This document shows positions 10,391-19,532 of a DNA stretch of 64,000 nt, one piece after another. Under the pieces are notes generated by a model. The model had not been told where the DNA came from. It did no database searches and saw only the letters and a list, made by a program, of their open reading frames with translations. Positions within the stretch are counted from its first letter, which is position 1. The number at the start of each line of letters is the position of its first letter. Source of the stretch: Mesorhizobium temperatum (GTDB lineage: Bacteria; Pseudomonadota; Alphaproteobacteria; Rhizobiales; Rhizobiaceae); NCBI RefSeq assembly GCF_002284575.1, contig NZ_NPKJ01000042.1, forward strand, positions 467-64,466. The letters run 5' to 3'. The position numbers were made by a program, and so were the translations under genes.

Positions 10391-12481
10391 ATGCTTTCCA
10401 GAAAATTCCTGCGCCGGGCAGCCGTCACAGGTGCCTCCCTCGCCGGCCTTGCGGCAATCGCCGCCGCCACCCTCTGGCAGCTCGACCGCGCCTTTCCGCC
10501 GCCGCTGCCGGTCGCGCTAACGGTATCGACCGAAGTGCAGGACCGCGACGGCCAGCTGTTGCGGGCCTTCGCCACCCCGGACGGCTATTGGCGGCTCGCC
10601 ACCCGCCTCGACCAGGTCGACAGACAGTTTGTCGACATGCTGGTCACTTACGAGGACAAGCGTTTCTGGAACCATGACGGCGTCGACGTGCTGGCGCTGG
10701 CCCGCGCCGCCGGCCAGTTCGCGACCAATGGCCGTATCGTCTCCGGCGGCTCGACGCTGTCGATGCAGCTCGCCCGGCTGACCGAGCCGCGCGACAGCCG
10801 CAGCCTCGGCTCGAAGGTCAAGCAGCTGCTTCGCGCCCTACAGATCGAGCGGCGGCTCACCAAGCGCGAGATCCTCGAACGCTATTTGACGCTGGCCCCC
10901 TATGGCGGCAATCTCGAAGGTGTGCGCGCCGCCTCGCTGGCCTATTTCGGCAAGGAGCCGAAGCGGCTGACCGTCTCGGAGGCGGCCCTGCTCGTCGCGC
11001 TGCCGCAACTGCCGGAAAAGCGCCGGCCCGACCGCAATCTCGCAATCGCTCACGCCGCCCGCGACCGGGTGCTGACGCGCATGGTCTCATCAGGCCTGCT
11101 TAGTGAACGCGAGGCCGCACGTGCCGCGCTCGACGACGTTTCCGCCATCCGCCGCACGCTGCCGGCGCTCGCTGCCCATGCCGCTTATGCGGTGCTGCCC
11201 AAGGCCGTCCCCGGCCAGTCGTTGCAACTGACGATCCGCAAAAGCGTCCAGGAAGGGCTGGAGCGGGTGGCCAGGGATGCTGCCGCCAGGCTCGGCCCCC
11301 GCCTGTCGGTCGCCATGGTGCTGGCCGACGCCCGCACCGGCGACATCCTTGGCGAGGTCGGCTCCGCCAATTTCTTCGACGCCAGCCGCTCCGGCTGGAT
11401 CGACATGACCAGGATCGTCCGCTCGCCCGGTTCGACATTGAAACCGTTCATCTACGGGCTCGCCTTCGAGCAGGGACTGATCGCGCAGGAAACGCTGATC
11501 GACGACAGTCCGACGGATTTTTCCGGCTACCGGCCGAAGAATTTTGACATGGGTTACCAGGGCGACGTCAGCATCCGGCAGGCGCTGCAACTGTCTCTCA
11601 ACGTGCCGGCGATCAGTGTGCTCGACGCGGTCGGGCCGGCGCGGCTGCTCGCGCGCTTCCGGCAGGCCGGCGTCACGCCGATCCTGCCCGTCAACAAGGC
11701 GCCGGGTCTCGCCATCGGCCTTGGTGGCGTCGGCGTGACGCTGCGCGACCTCGTCCAGCTCTATGCCGGGCTTGCCAATGGCGGCAAGGCACACACGCTG
11801 CATGACGGCACCGAGCCGGCGAATGCCAAACGCTCCACCGCTACCATCCTCGACGATCAGGCGAACTGGCAGATCACCGACATATTGTCGGGCGTCAAGC
11901 CGCCCGAGGGGGCCGCCAAGCGTGGTATCGCCTACAAGACCGGCACATCCTACGGCTACCGCGATGCCTGGTCGGTCGGTTTCGACGGGCGTTACGTGCT
12001 GGGCGTCTGGGTCGGCCGTCCAGATGCCGGCGCGGTGCCCGGCCTGTCCGGCTATGTCTCGGCCGCACCGATCCTGTTCGAGGGCTTTGTCCGCTCCGGC
12101 CTGGCTGCCGTGCCGCTGCCAAGCCAGCCGGCCGGCGTCGTCAGACCCAGGCGCGACGATCTGCCGGTGACATTGGCGCGCTTCGGCTCTGGCGCCGACG
12201 GGTTGGTCCAGGCAACGCCGACCGAGTCCGCGCCGACGATCATCTTTCCGCCCGACGGCGCCCGCGTCGATCTCGGCACCACCGCCGCCGACGCCACGCC
12301 GCTGGTGTTGAAGCTGCAAGGCGGCCGCGCGCCGTTCCGCTGGCTGGCCAACGGCAAGCCACTGGTCGGCATCGACCGGCGGCGCACCGCGACCTGGCAG
12401 CCGGACGGCGCCGGCTATTCGACCCTGACCGTGATCGACGCGGTCGGGCGCGCAGCCAGCGTGAAAGTGTTCGTTGAATAG
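10391..12481 (+). CDS. pbpC: Penicillin-binding protein 1C (bifunctional glycosyltransferase/transpeptidase)
   Basis: 696 residues from ATG 10391; the frame runs upstream into the repeat, but only this start gives a proper membrane anchor. A signal anchor lies at residues about 8-30. The GT51 glycosyltransferase domain has EDKRFWNHDGVDV, GGSTLSMQLARL and the YGGNLEGVRAASLAYFGK segment. The transpeptidase domain has SPGSTLKPF (SxxK serine), SLNVPAI (SxN) and YKTGTSYGYRDAW (KTG). The last roughly 90 residues match the BiPBP_C domain typical of PBP1C. It polymerises and cross-links peptidoglycan on the periplasmic face. It follows the A2M gene as in the known yfhM-pbpC pair. Confidence 0.95.
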   Translation: MLSRKFLRRAAVTGASLAGLAAIAAATLWQLDRAFPPPLPVALTVSTEVQDRDGQLLRAFATPDGYWRLATRLDQVDRQFVDMLVTYEDKRFWNHDGVDVLALARAAGQFATNGRIVSGGSTLSMQLARLTEPRDSRSLGSKVKQLLRALQIERRLTKREILERYLTLAPYGGNLEGVRAASLAYFGKEPKRLTVSEAALLVALPQLPEKRRPDRNLAIAHAARDRVLTRMVSSGLLSEREAARAALDDVSAIRRTLPALAAHAAYAVLPKAVPGQSLQLTIRKSVQEGLERVARDAAARLGPRLSVAMVLADARTGDILGEVGSANFFDASRSGWIDMTRIVRSPGSTLKPFIYGLAFEQGLIAQETLIDDSPTDFSGYRPKNFDMGYQGDVSIRQALQLSLNVPAISVLDAVGPARLLARFRQAGVTPILPVNKAPGLAIGLGGVGVTLRDLVQLYAGLANGGKAHTLHDGTEPANAKRSTATILDDQANWQITDILSGVKPPEGAAKRGIAYKTGTSYGYRDAWSVGFDGRYVLGVWVGRPDAGAVPGLSGYVSAAPILFEGFVRSGLAAVPLPSQPAGVVRPRRDDLPVTLARFGSGADGLVQATPTESAPTIIFPPDGARVDLGTTAADATPLVLKLQGGRAPFRWLANGKPLVGIDRRRTATWQPDGAGYSTLTVIDAVGRAASVKVFVE

Positions 12482-12532
12482 AACGCGCCAAAGGGGATAG
12501 CAGGATATTCACCCCATGCCTGTTCCGAGGCA

Positions 12533-12560
12533 CCCCCTCTGGCCTGCCGGCCAGAGGGGG
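12533..12560. terminator. Strong hairpin downstream of pbpC
   Basis: A 12-bp perfect stem with a 4-base loop (CCCCCTCTGGCC / GGCCAGAGGGGG) starts 52 bases after the pbpC stop. No U-tract follows, so it is either a factor-dependent terminator or a 3'-end stabilising structure. Confidence 0.5.
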
Positions 12561-12756
12561 GTGTGCCGAAGCGCGTCTTCCGCAAGGTCGCCATCGTCCT
12601 GCCAATTATGCGCGCGGGCCATTTCCAAAGCAGCGCTTCAATTTTCTCGTCGCCGCCGACTGAACACACGCTCGCACCACATTCAGCCATTGCCGAGGCG
12701 CGACCGGTCTCTAGATAGGTCGCTTCATGAGCCCGGATTCCGCACGGCAGCGTTGC

Positions 12757-12773
12757 GAGGAAAGAATTTCCTC
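12757..12773. promoter_or_regulatory. Palindrome in the control region of the sulfate operon
   Basis: The 403-bp gap 12482-12884 holds no convincing gene. It contains the perfect inverted repeat GAGGAAA-GAA-TTTCCTC, immediately followed by CTCATGAG. Nearer the gene, at 12842-12858, is a weaker dyad TCTAC-N7-GTAGA, 26 bases before the sbp start. Either could bind a sulfur-responsive regulator such as the Rrf2 protein at 19045; no binding evidence is visible. Confidence 0.35.
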
Positions 12774-12884
12774 ATGAGGCCAAAGGTCGGCGAAAAATTG
12801 CTTCACAAGGCCAAAAAAAGCAACATTGATTGCATCTAATTTCTACCAATTCAGTAGATTGAGGTGATCTCAACGGAGGCGGAA

Positions 12885-13913
12885 ATGACCAATCCTCATT
12901 TCAGGAAACTGCTCGGCGCACTGGTTGCCACATCTGTCCAGTTCGGCACGCTCGGTTTCGCGTTTGCCGATACCACCATCCTCAACGTGTCCTATGACCC
13001 GACGCGTGAGCTGTACAAGCAATTCGACGAGGCCTTCGCCGCCCACTGGCAGGCCGAGACCGGCGAGACTGTAACCGTCCAGCAGTCGCATGGCGGGTCG
13101 GGCGCGCAGGCCCGCGCCGTGATCGACGGCCTCGACGCCGACGTGGTGACGCTGGCGCTCGAAGGCGACATCAACGCCATCGTCGAGAAATCGAAGAAGA
13201 TCAATCCCGACTGGCGGACCAAGTTCGAGAACAATTCGGCGCCCTACACGTCGACCATCATCTTCCTCGTCCGCAAGGGCAACCCGAAAGGCATCCAGGA
13301 CTGGGGCGATCTGGTCAAGGACGACGTCCAGGTGATCACGCCGAACCCCAAGACCTCGGGCGGCGCACGCTGGAACTATCTCGCCGCCTGGGCCTATGCC
13401 AACGCCAAGGATGGCGGTGACGAGGCCAAGACCAAGGAATTCGTCGGCAATCTGTACTCTCATGTTCCGGTGCTCGACACCGGCGCGCGCGGCGCGACCG
13501 TGACCTTCGCGCAAAAGGGGCTGGGCGACGTGCTGCTGGCCTGGGAAAACGAGGCTTATCTGGCGCTCGACGAATTCGGCGCCGACAATTTCGATATCGT
13601 CTACCCGCCGACCTCGATCCTGGCGGAGCCGCCGGTCGCCGTGGTCGACGCCAATGTCGATGCCAAGGACACGCGAAAAGTCGCTGAAGCCTATCTAGGC
13701 TATCTCTACTCCAAGGAAGGCCAGACGCTGATCGCCAAGAACCACTATCGTCCGTCGAAGCCCGATTTGGTGCCAGCGGAGGACCTCGCCAAACTGCCTG
13801 AAATCAAGCTGATCACCATCGACGATCCGCTTTTTGGCGGTTGGAAGAAGGCGCAGCCTTACCATTTCGGCGACGGTGGTATATTCGACCAGATCTACAA
13901 GCCAGCCCAGTAA
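12885..13913 (+). CDS. sbp: Sulfate/thiosulfate ABC transporter, periplasmic binding protein
   Basis: 342 residues from ATG 12885, chosen because GGAGG (12875-12879) is well placed; the upstream GTG 12864 has no such site. The signal peptide ends near FAFAD. The mature protein shows the Sbp/CysP signature: LNVSYDPTRELY at its start, QSHGGSGAQARAVIDGL, PNPKTSGGARWNYLAAW and a C-terminal DPLFGGWKKAQ segment. It delivers sulfate to the CysTWA importer encoded directly downstream (31-bp gap to cysT). Sulfate versus thiosulfate preference cannot be read from the sequence. Confidence 0.93.
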   Translation: MTNPHFRKLLGALVATSVQFGTLGFAFADTTILNVSYDPTRELYKQFDEAFAAHWQAETGETVTVQQSHGGSGAQARAVIDGLDADVVTLALEGDINAIVEKSKKINPDWRTKFENNSAPYTSTIIFLVRKGNPKGIQDWGDLVKDDVQVITPNPKTSGGARWNYLAAWAYANAKDGGDEAKTKEFVGNLYSHVPVLDTGARGATVTFAQKGLGDVLLAWENEAYLALDEFGADNFDIVYPPTSILAEPPVAVVDANVDAKDTRKVAEAYLGYLYSKEGQTLIAKNHYRPSKPDLVPAEDLAKLPEIKLITIDDPLFGGWKKAQPYHFGDGGIFDQIYKPAQ

Positions 13914-13944
13914 GACAGTAAGCCAGACTCTAGATCGGGACGAC

Positions 13945-14796
13945 ATGACCACAGCACCCGCCAAGGCGGGGTGGCGGTTCAGACAGCCGAGCGTCATTCC
14001 GGGTTTCGGATTGACGCTCGGCTTCTCGCTTGCCTACCTCACGCTCATCATCCTTATTCCCCTGTCGGGGCTGATCTGGCGATCGGCCGCGCTCGGCTGG
14101 GCCGATTTCTGGGCGATCGCTACCGACCGCCGCACCATCAACGCGCTTGAAATCAGCTTCGGCACCGCCTTCATTGCCGCCATGGTGAATGTCGTCTTTG
14201 GCACGATCGTCGCCTGGGTGCTGGTGCGCTACAGCTTTCCTGGCCGCCGCATCGTCGATGCCATGGTCGACCTGCCCTTCGCGCTGCCGACGGCGGTTGC
14301 CGGCATCGCGCTGACCACGCTCTACGCGCCGAATGGCTGGCTCGGCAGCCTGCTGGCGCCGCTCGGCATCAAGGTCGCCTACACGCCGCTCGGCATTGTC
14401 ATCGCGCTGATCTTCATCGGCCTGCCTTTTGTCGTGCGCACCGTCCAGCCGATCATGGAAGAGATCGACAAGGAGGTCGAAGAAGTGGCCGCCACGCTCG
14501 GCGCCAATCGCTTCCAGACCATCGCCCGGGTTCTGCTTCCGGGCCTGGCGCCTGCCATCGTCACCGGTTTCGCGCTGGCTTTCGCGCGCGGCGTCGGCGA
14601 GTACGGCTCCGTCATCTTCATCGCCGGCAATCTGCCCTACAAATCCGAAATCGCGCCGCTTCTGATCGTCATCCGGCTGGAGGAATACAATTATGCGGCG
14701 GCGACCGCGATCGCGGCGATCATGCTCGCTTTGTCGTTCGTGATGCTGCTGGTCATCAACCTGGTGCAGACGTGGAGCCGCAAGCGCTATGGCTGA
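13945..14796 (+). CDS. cysT: Sulfate ABC transporter permease CysT (CysU)
   Basis: 283 residues, about six membrane segments. It has the binding-protein-dependent permease (EAA) loop [27 protein letters not shown] and the CysT-type segment [20 protein letters not shown] 13945 begins the conserved protein; the open frame upstream overlaps the sbp 3' end and is not used. Its stop lies inside the cysW start region (8-bp overlap), so translation is coupled. It forms the membrane channel with CysW. Confidence 0.93.
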   Translation: MTTAPAKAGWRFRQPSVIPGFGLTLGFSLAYLTLIILIPLSGLIWRSAALGWADFWAIATDRRTINALEISFGTAFIAAMVNVVFGTIVAWVLVRYSFPGRRIVDAMVDLPFALPTAVAGIALTTLYAPNGWLGSLLAPLGIKVAYTPLGIVIALIFIGLPFVVRTVQPIMEEIDKEVEEVAATLGANRFQTIARVLLPGLAPAIVTGFALAFARGVGEYGSVIFIAGNLPYKSEIAPLLIVIRLEEYNYAAATAIAAIMLALSFVMLLVINLVQTWSRKRYG

Positions 14797-15673
14797 TCCG
14801 GAGATCAAATCCTACGCACCGCACCACGAAAGCCTGTCGGCGGCGGTGACTGAAAGCCGCCCGGCGAAAGCCGTGCTGATGATCGTGAGCTTTGCCTTCC
14901 TCGGCATTTTCCTGCTGTTGCCGCTGATCGTCGTCTTCAACGAAGCCTTCGCAAAGGGCCTCAGTGCCTATACGGAGGCGCTGACCAACCTCGACACGCG
15001 CTCGGCGATTCACCTGACACTGCTGGTGGCGGCGATCTCGGTGCCGCTCAACATCGTCTTCGGCATCTCCGCCGCCTGGGCGATCGCCAAGTTCGAGTTC
15101 AAGGGCAAGGCCTTCCTGACCACGCTCATCGACCTGCCATTTTCGGTCTCGCCGGTCATTTCCGGGCTGGTCTATGTGCTGTTGTTCGGCGCGCAAGGCC
15201 TGCTCGGTGCCTGGCTGAAGGCGCATGGCATCGTCATCCTCTTTGCCGTGCCGGGCATCGTGCTCGCCACCATCTTCGTTACCTTCCCCTTCGTCGCCCG
15301 CGAACTGATCCCCTTGATGCAGGAACAGGGCAATGGCGACGAGGAGGCGGCGCTGTCGCTCGGCGCCAATGGCTGGCAGGCCTTCTGGTACGTGACGCTG
15401 CCCAACGTCAAATGGGGGCTGCTCTACGGCGTTCTGTTGTGCAATGCCCGCGCCATGGGCGAGTTCGGCGCGGTCTCCGTCGTGTCGGGCCACATACGCG
15501 GGCTGACCAACACCATGCCGCTGCATGTCGAAATCCTCTATAACGAGTACAATGCCGCCGCCGCCTTCGCCGTCGCCTCGCTGCTTGCGGGTCTGGCGCT
15601 CGTCACGCTGGTCTTGAAAACACTTCTCGAAATGCGCTACGGCGCCGAGATCGCCGCGACGCGCGGACACTGA
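14789..15673 (+). CDS. cysW: Sulfate ABC transporter permease CysW
   Basis: 294 residues with six predicted membrane segments and the CysW-type permease loop [30 protein letters not shown], which contacts CysA. The preceding segment [20 protein letters not shown] is characteristic of the family. It overlaps cysT by 8 bp and is followed after 15 bp by cysA, within one operon. Confidence 0.93.
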   Translation: MADPEIKSYAPHHESLSAAVTESRPAKAVLMIVSFAFLGIFLLLPLIVVFNEAFAKGLSAYTEALTNLDTRSAIHLTLLVAAISVPLNIVFGISAAWAIAKFEFKGKAFLTTLIDLPFSVSPVISGLVYVLLFGAQGLLGAWLKAHGIVILFAVPGIVLATIFVTFPFVARELIPLMQEQGNGDEEAALSLGANGWQAFWYVTLPNVKWGLLYGVLLCNARAMGEFGAVSVVSGHIRGLTNTMPLHVEILYNEYNAAAAFAVASLLAGLALVTLVLKTLLEMRYGAEIAATRGH

Positions 15674-15688
15674 AAAAAGGGACGGTTG

Positions 15689-16729
15689 ATGGAAGTTCGC
15701 GTTGCCAACGTGCGCAAGGAGTTTGAACGGTTTCCGGCCCTCCACGACGTTTCGCTCGACATCAAGTCCGGCGAGTTGATCGCGCTGCTCGGGCCTTCCG
15801 GTTCCGGCAAGACGACGCTGCTCAGGCTGATAGCCGGGCTGGAGCGGCCGACGAAAGGAAAGATCTTCTTTGGCGAGGAGGATGCGTCGCAAAAGTCGAT
15901 CCAGGAGCGCAATGTCGGCTTCGTTTTCCAGCATTATGCGCTTTTTCGCCATATGACGGTCGCCGACAATATCGGCTTCGGCTTAAAAGTTCGGCACGGG
16001 CCGTCACGGCCGTCGGCGCAGGAAATCCGCCGCCGTGCCTCCGAGCTTCTCGACCTCGTCCAGCTTTCAGGCTTGGAAAAGCGCTATCCGGCGCAGCTTT
16101 CGGGCGGCCAGCGCCAGCGTGTGGCGCTTGCCCGCGCGATGGCGATCGAACCGGCCGTGCTTTTGCTCGACGAGCCGTTCGGCGCGCTCGATGCCCAGGT
16201 CCGCCGCGAGTTGCGCCGTTGGCTGCGCGAAATCCACGACGCCACCGGCCACACTACGGTCTTCGTCACCCATGACCAGGAAGAGGCGCTGGAGCTTGCC
16301 GACCGCGTGGTGGTGATGAGCCAGGGCAGCATCGAGCAGATCGGTACCGCCGATGAAATCTACGACACGCCGAACTCGCCCTTCGTCTACGGCTTTATCG
16401 GTGAATCGAGCGCGCTTCCCGTCAAGGTCGAGGACGGTCAGGTCTGGATCGCCGACCGCCCGATCGGGCTTCCCGCGCCGCATGCACCGCGGGGCGAAGC
16501 GACGCTGTTCTTCCGCCCGCATGATGTCGACCTGGTGGACGAATGCAACGGCTGCATCGCCGGCACGGTCGCCGCCAGCCGCCGCGTCGCCGGCACCAGG
16601 CGGGTGGAGCTCGAAATCGGCGGCGAGCGCCAGCGGATCGAGATCGAGCTGCCCGTCGACCATCCGGCGGCGCAGAAAAGCCGGGTGGCGTTCCGGCCGC
16701 GACGGTGGAAGCTTTTCCCGGCTGCTTAG
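15689..16729 (+). CDS. cysA: Sulfate/thiosulfate import ATP-binding protein CysA
   Basis: 346 residues from ATG 15689 (a TTG one codon earlier is also in frame). Walker A is GPSGSGKTT, the Q-loop is in FVFQHYALF, the signature is LSGGQRQR, Walker B is VLLLDEPFGALD and the switch histidine is in TVFVTHDQEEAL. A C-terminal TOBE-like regulatory domain covers about residues 235-346 and includes FFRPHDVDL. It powers CysTW. It ends the operon; a short gap separates it from the convergent toxin-antitoxin pair. Confidence 0.93.
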   Translation: MEVRVANVRKEFERFPALHDVSLDIKSGELIALLGPSGSGKTTLLRLIAGLERPTKGKIFFGEEDASQKSIQERNVGFVFQHYALFRHMTVADNIGFGLKVRHGPSRPSAQEIRRRASELLDLVQLSGLEKRYPAQLSGGQRQRVALARAMAIEPAVLLLDEPFGALDAQVRRELRRWLREIHDATGHTTVFVTHDQEEALELADRVVVMSQGSIEQIGTADEIYDTPNSPFVYGFIGESSALPVKVEDGQVWIADRPIGLPAPHAPRGEATLFFRPHDVDLVDECNGCIAGTVAASRRVAGTRRVELEIGGERQRIEIELPVDHPAAQKSRVAFRPRRWKLFPAA

Positions 16730-16798
16730 CCACAAGGCGATTGTGAGTCCGGGCTGATGACGGTCGCCTCTCTCATGCTGAGCGACATCGACTACCTT

Positions 16799-17275
16799 TC
16801 AACGCGCCTTTAGCGAGAGCACCAGGGTCATCGGATTTCTCGGGGAAGCCGCAAAGCCGTAGTGCTCATAGAAGGCTTTCGCTTCAGCCGATATGGCATG
16901 AACAAAAATACCGCGAATCCCGAGGATCGTCGCGGCATGGCCAGTGCGCAGAACGGCGTCTTGCAAGAGCGCTGCGCCTAGCCCCTTCCCTTGCCAGCTT
17001 GCGTCCACGGCGAGACGCCCAAGCACAGCCATAGGAACGGGATCCGGCATGTTGCGGCGAATGGCGCCTGGCGCTTCCGCAAGATCAAGCCCACCCGAGG
17101 ACAGACAGTAGTAGCCTACAACGCGCACGCCTTCCGTTACCACATAAGTGCGCGAGGCGCCGCTGACCTGGTTGGCCCGCGCCCTGCGACGAAGCCATTG
17201 ATCCAGGCTCTCGGTCCCGCTTTGGAAAAGTTCGAGATCGTGGTTGTCGGCAAGAGGCGTGGGCGCCGACAGCAT
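16799..17275 (-). CDS. GNAT-family acetyltransferase toxin (TacT/AtaT-like)
   Basis: 158 residues. The GNAT fold is shown by VLGRLAVDASWQGKGLGAALL, with the acetyl-CoA-binding QGKGLG loop, and by the C-terminal AKAFYEHYGF with the usual catalytic tyrosine. The start ATG shares one base with the stop of the upstream DUF1778 gene (TGATG). This is the standard layout of toxin-antitoxin pairs whose toxin acetylates the amino group of aminoacyl-tRNA and stops translation. The tRNA target cannot be read from the sequence. The pair sits between cysA and the second sulfate-binding-protein gene. Confidence 0.88.
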   Translation of the reverse strand: MLSAPTPLADNHDLELFQSGTESLDQWLRRRARANQVSGASRTYVVTEGVRVVGYYCLSSGGLDLAEAPGAIRRNMPDPVPMAVLGRLAVDASWQGKGLGAALLQDAVLRTGHAATILGIRGIFVHAISAEAKAFYEHYGFAASPRNPMTLVLSLKAR

Positions 17276-17556
17276 CAGCCCTGCCAGGGCTTGGGCGCAT
17301 TCATAAGGCGTGCAAAACCTTCACCGCTCGGTGGCTCATCAAGGATGTCGAGATAATGCTGGTAACTCTCGGGATCGACCTTGATAAGCGCTTGGTCGAG
17401 CAGCGTGTCCTCGGCCGCGCGGTAGGCGGCATCGATCATAAAGTCGGAGCGGGTTTTCCCGCGTATTTTCGCGGCGCGGTCAATCAGAATGCGCACATCC
17501 TCTCGGATGCGCAGATTGACAGGCTTGGCGTGGGTCTCAGGTGTGGTCTTTGTCAT
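17275..17556 (-). CDS. DUF1778 (TacA-like) ribbon-helix-helix antitoxin
   Basis: 93 residues from ATG 17556, chosen because GAGGAG lies 8 bases upstream; a longer in-frame start at 17583 is unlikely. The N-terminal half is a ribbon-helix-helix DNA-binding region (VNLRIREDVRILIDRAAKI), with GKTRSDFMIDAAYRAAEDT typical of DUF1778. The C-terminal tail would wrap and neutralise the GNAT toxin. It probably represses its own promoter through the palindrome at 17589-17603. Confidence 0.88.
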   Translation of the reverse strand: MTKTTPETHAKPVNLRIREDVRILIDRAAKIRGKTRSDFMIDAAYRAAEDTLLDQALIKVDPESYQHYLDILDEPPSGEGFARLMNAPKPWQG

Positions 17557-17588
17557 GAAGGGCTCCTCTTTCCACCGTAGCACTTCAC

Positions 17589-17603
17589 ATACACAATGTG
17601 TAT
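17589..17603. promoter_or_regulatory. Putative autoregulatory operator of the toxin-antitoxin pair
   Basis: Perfect 15-bp palindrome ATACACA-A-TGTGTAT, 33 bases upstream of the antitoxin start. Position and symmetry fit a ribbon-helix-helix operator. Confidence 0.6.
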
Positions 17604-17828
17604 CTATTTCATTGCCTCGCTAGGAAGGGTGATTTGGAAAAGCACCGGCAGCGTCGGCAAAACACGCCGAAATGCATCCGCTTGGAAGAAAATCCTAGCA
17701 GTGGGCTGTTTCGGCAACGCTTTTTCTCACAGCAACGCCATAGATCCGGCTTGCATGCCTCGTCGCGTCGGGCATCGCCCGATTATCCTGCGGCATTCGA
17801 CAAACAGCCTTTCAGGGAGCCTGTTTTC

Positions 17829-18815
17829 ATGAAGCGATTTTTGCTTGGCGTCGCCACATTGACCGGCCTGTTCCTGGCATCCTCCCAAGCCTGGTCGGCC
17901 GACAGACTGCTGAACGCGTCCTACGATGTCGGCCGCGAATTGTTTGCGCAGGTCAACAAGGCCTTCATATCAGAGCACCCCGGCGTGGCCATCGATCAGT
18001 CGCATGCCGGGACGTCGGCACAGGCGCGTGCCATCGCCGAAGGCCTCGGCGCCGATGTCGTCACCTTCAATCAGGTCCTCGACATCGACTTCCTGGTCTC
18101 GAAGGGTCTTATTTCCGCCGACTGGCAGAAGGACTTCCCCGACAACGCCTCGCCCTTCTATTCGCTGCCGTCCTTCCTGGTGCGCGCCGGCAACCCGAAG
18201 AACATCAAGGATTGGGACGATCTCGTGCGCGACGACGTGCAGGTGATCTTCCCCAATCCGAAAACGTCTGGCAATGCGCGCTACACCTATCTCGCGGCAA
18301 CTGCCTACGCCAAGGAGGCCTTCAAGGGCGACGACGCCAAGGTGAAGGAATTCGTCACCAAGCTGTTCAACAACGTGCCGATCTTCGACTCTGGCGGGCG
18401 CGCCGCGACCACCACCTTCGTGCAGCGTGAGATCGGCGACGTGCTGATCACCTTCGAGTCGGAAACGCGGGGCGTCCGCAGGGAGTATGGCGATGACAAG
18501 TTCGAGCAGGTGACGCCCTCGGTCAGCCTGCTGGCGGAATTTCCGGTGGCGATCGTCGACACGGTCGCCGACGAGCATGGCACGCGTGACCTCGCCAAGA
18601 CCTATCTCGACTTCCTCTACACGCCGCAGGGCCAGGACATCGCCGCCCGCAACGGCCTGCGGGCTCGCGACGCGGCGGTCGCCACCAAATACAAGGCCGA
18701 CTTTCCCGATATCCGGCTGCTGACGGTGGAAGATGTCTTCGGCGGCTGGGCCAAGATCCAGGCCGAGCATTTCGCAGCGGGCGGACTGCTTGACCAGACT
18801 TATGGCAGCCGCTGA
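17829..18815 (+). CDS. Second sulfate-binding protein, no adjacent permease
   Basis: 328 residues from ATG 17829, with AGGGAG about 9 bases upstream; the long in-frame extension to 17598 lacks a start signal. The signal peptide ends near SQAWSAD. It is clearly related to the product of the gene at 12885: LNASYDVGRELF, DQSHAGTSAQARAIAEGL, PNPKTSGNARYTYLAA and VFGGWAKIQ match the same family segments. It has no transport genes of its own, so it probably feeds CysTWA or a distant permease. A terminator follows directly, and an Rrf2 regulator lies downstream. Confidence 0.9.
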   Translation: MKRFLLGVATLTGLFLASSQAWSADRLLNASYDVGRELFAQVNKAFISEHPGVAIDQSHAGTSAQARAIAEGLGADVVTFNQVLDIDFLVSKGLISADWQKDFPDNASPFYSLPSFLVRAGNPKNIKDWDDLVRDDVQVIFPNPKTSGNARYTYLAATAYAKEAFKGDDAKVKEFVTKLFNNVPIFDSGGRAATTTFVQREIGDVLITFESETRGVRREYGDDKFEQVTPSVSLLAEFPVAIVDTVADEHGTRDLAKTYLDFLYTPQGQDIAARNGLRARDAAVATKYKADFPDIRLLTVEDVFGGWAKIQAEHFAAGGLLDQTYGSR

Positions 18816-18840
18816 AGCAAGCAATCTTCGAACTTGATAA

Positions 18841-18872
18841 GAAAGCCGGCTTTGCCGGCTTTCTTCGTTTTC
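18841..18872 (+). terminator. Rho-independent terminator after the second sulfate-binding protein gene
   Basis: Nine-base perfect stem AAAGCCGGC / GCCGGCTTT with a TTT loop, followed by CTTCGTTTT. It lies 26 bases after the stop codon. Confidence 0.85.
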
Positions 18873-18999
18873 ACGCATTTTGGGCGCACCATCCAAAACG
18901 TCACGAAGAATCAATGGGTTTGTGCCTACCGTGCCATCAGACGGCTTGTTTTCGCGAAACTGCATCGCGCGACCAAAACGTCATGATTTACACACAAAC

Positions 19000-19020
19000 A
19001 ACCGCCAGATGCGGGCGGTT
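19000..19020 (+). promoter_or_regulatory. Leader hairpin upstream of the Rrf2 gene
   Basis: Perfect 7-bp stem AACCGCC / GGCGGTT with a 7-base loop, ending 24 bases before the ATG. It could be an operator or a structure that limits access to the ribosome site. Confidence 0.35.
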
Positions 19021-19044
19021 GGGGTTTCATGAACTGAATCGGGC

Positions 19045-19494
19045 ATGCTTACCAAAAAAGGCAAATACGGCCTCAAGGCCCTCGTGCATCTGTCAGGCTT
19101 GCCGGTCGGTCAGCTCGCATTCGTCAACGACATTGCGGTCGCCAACAACATTCCGAAGAAATTCCTGGATGCCATTCTGGGCGAATTGCGCAATGCCGGC
19201 TTCGTCCAGAGCCGCAAGGGCAAGGAAGGCGGCTATCGCCTCGCCCGGCCGGCCTCCGAGATCAGGATCGGCCATGTCGTGCGTGTCCTCGACGGGCCGC
19301 TGGCGCCGATCCCTTGCGCCAGCCGCACCCAATATCAACGCTGCGAGGATTGCGACGAAGCGACATGCCAGGTCCGGAACATGATGCTGGAGGTGCGCCA
19401 GGCGATCGCCGAGGTGCTGGACAATCGCAGCCTCGCCGCGATGCGCGATGCCGACAATGACGATTTTCCAGCCGAACTGACGTCGCAGATCTGA
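19045..19494 (+). CDS. Rrf2-family transcriptional regulator
   Basis: 149 residues. The N-terminal winged helix is typical of Rrf2 (LTKKGKYGLKALVHL, then KFLDAILGELRNAGFVQSRKG and EGGYRLARP). The second half has four cysteines, C101, C110, C113 and C118 (PCASRTQYQRCEDCDEATCQ), the region that binds an iron-sulfur cluster in IscR-type members, so redox or sulfur sensing is plausible. Its position next to two sulfate-binding-protein genes suggests control of sulfate uptake; this is inferred from location only. Confidence 0.87.
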   Translation: MLTKKGKYGLKALVHLSGLPVGQLAFVNDIAVANNIPKKFLDAILGELRNAGFVQSRKGKEGGYRLARPASEIRIGHVVRVLDGPLAPIPCASRTQYQRCEDCDEATCQVRNMMLEVRQAIAEVLDNRSLAAMRDADNDDFPAELTSQI

Positions 19495-19532
19495 TCAGGC
19501 GCCCCTGAAGCGGATCCGCGCCAGTGTACCTC

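Noticed and set aside
11090..12319. 409-codon open frame on the reverse strand
   Set aside because: Antisense to the transpeptidase half of pbpC, whose motifs are intact.
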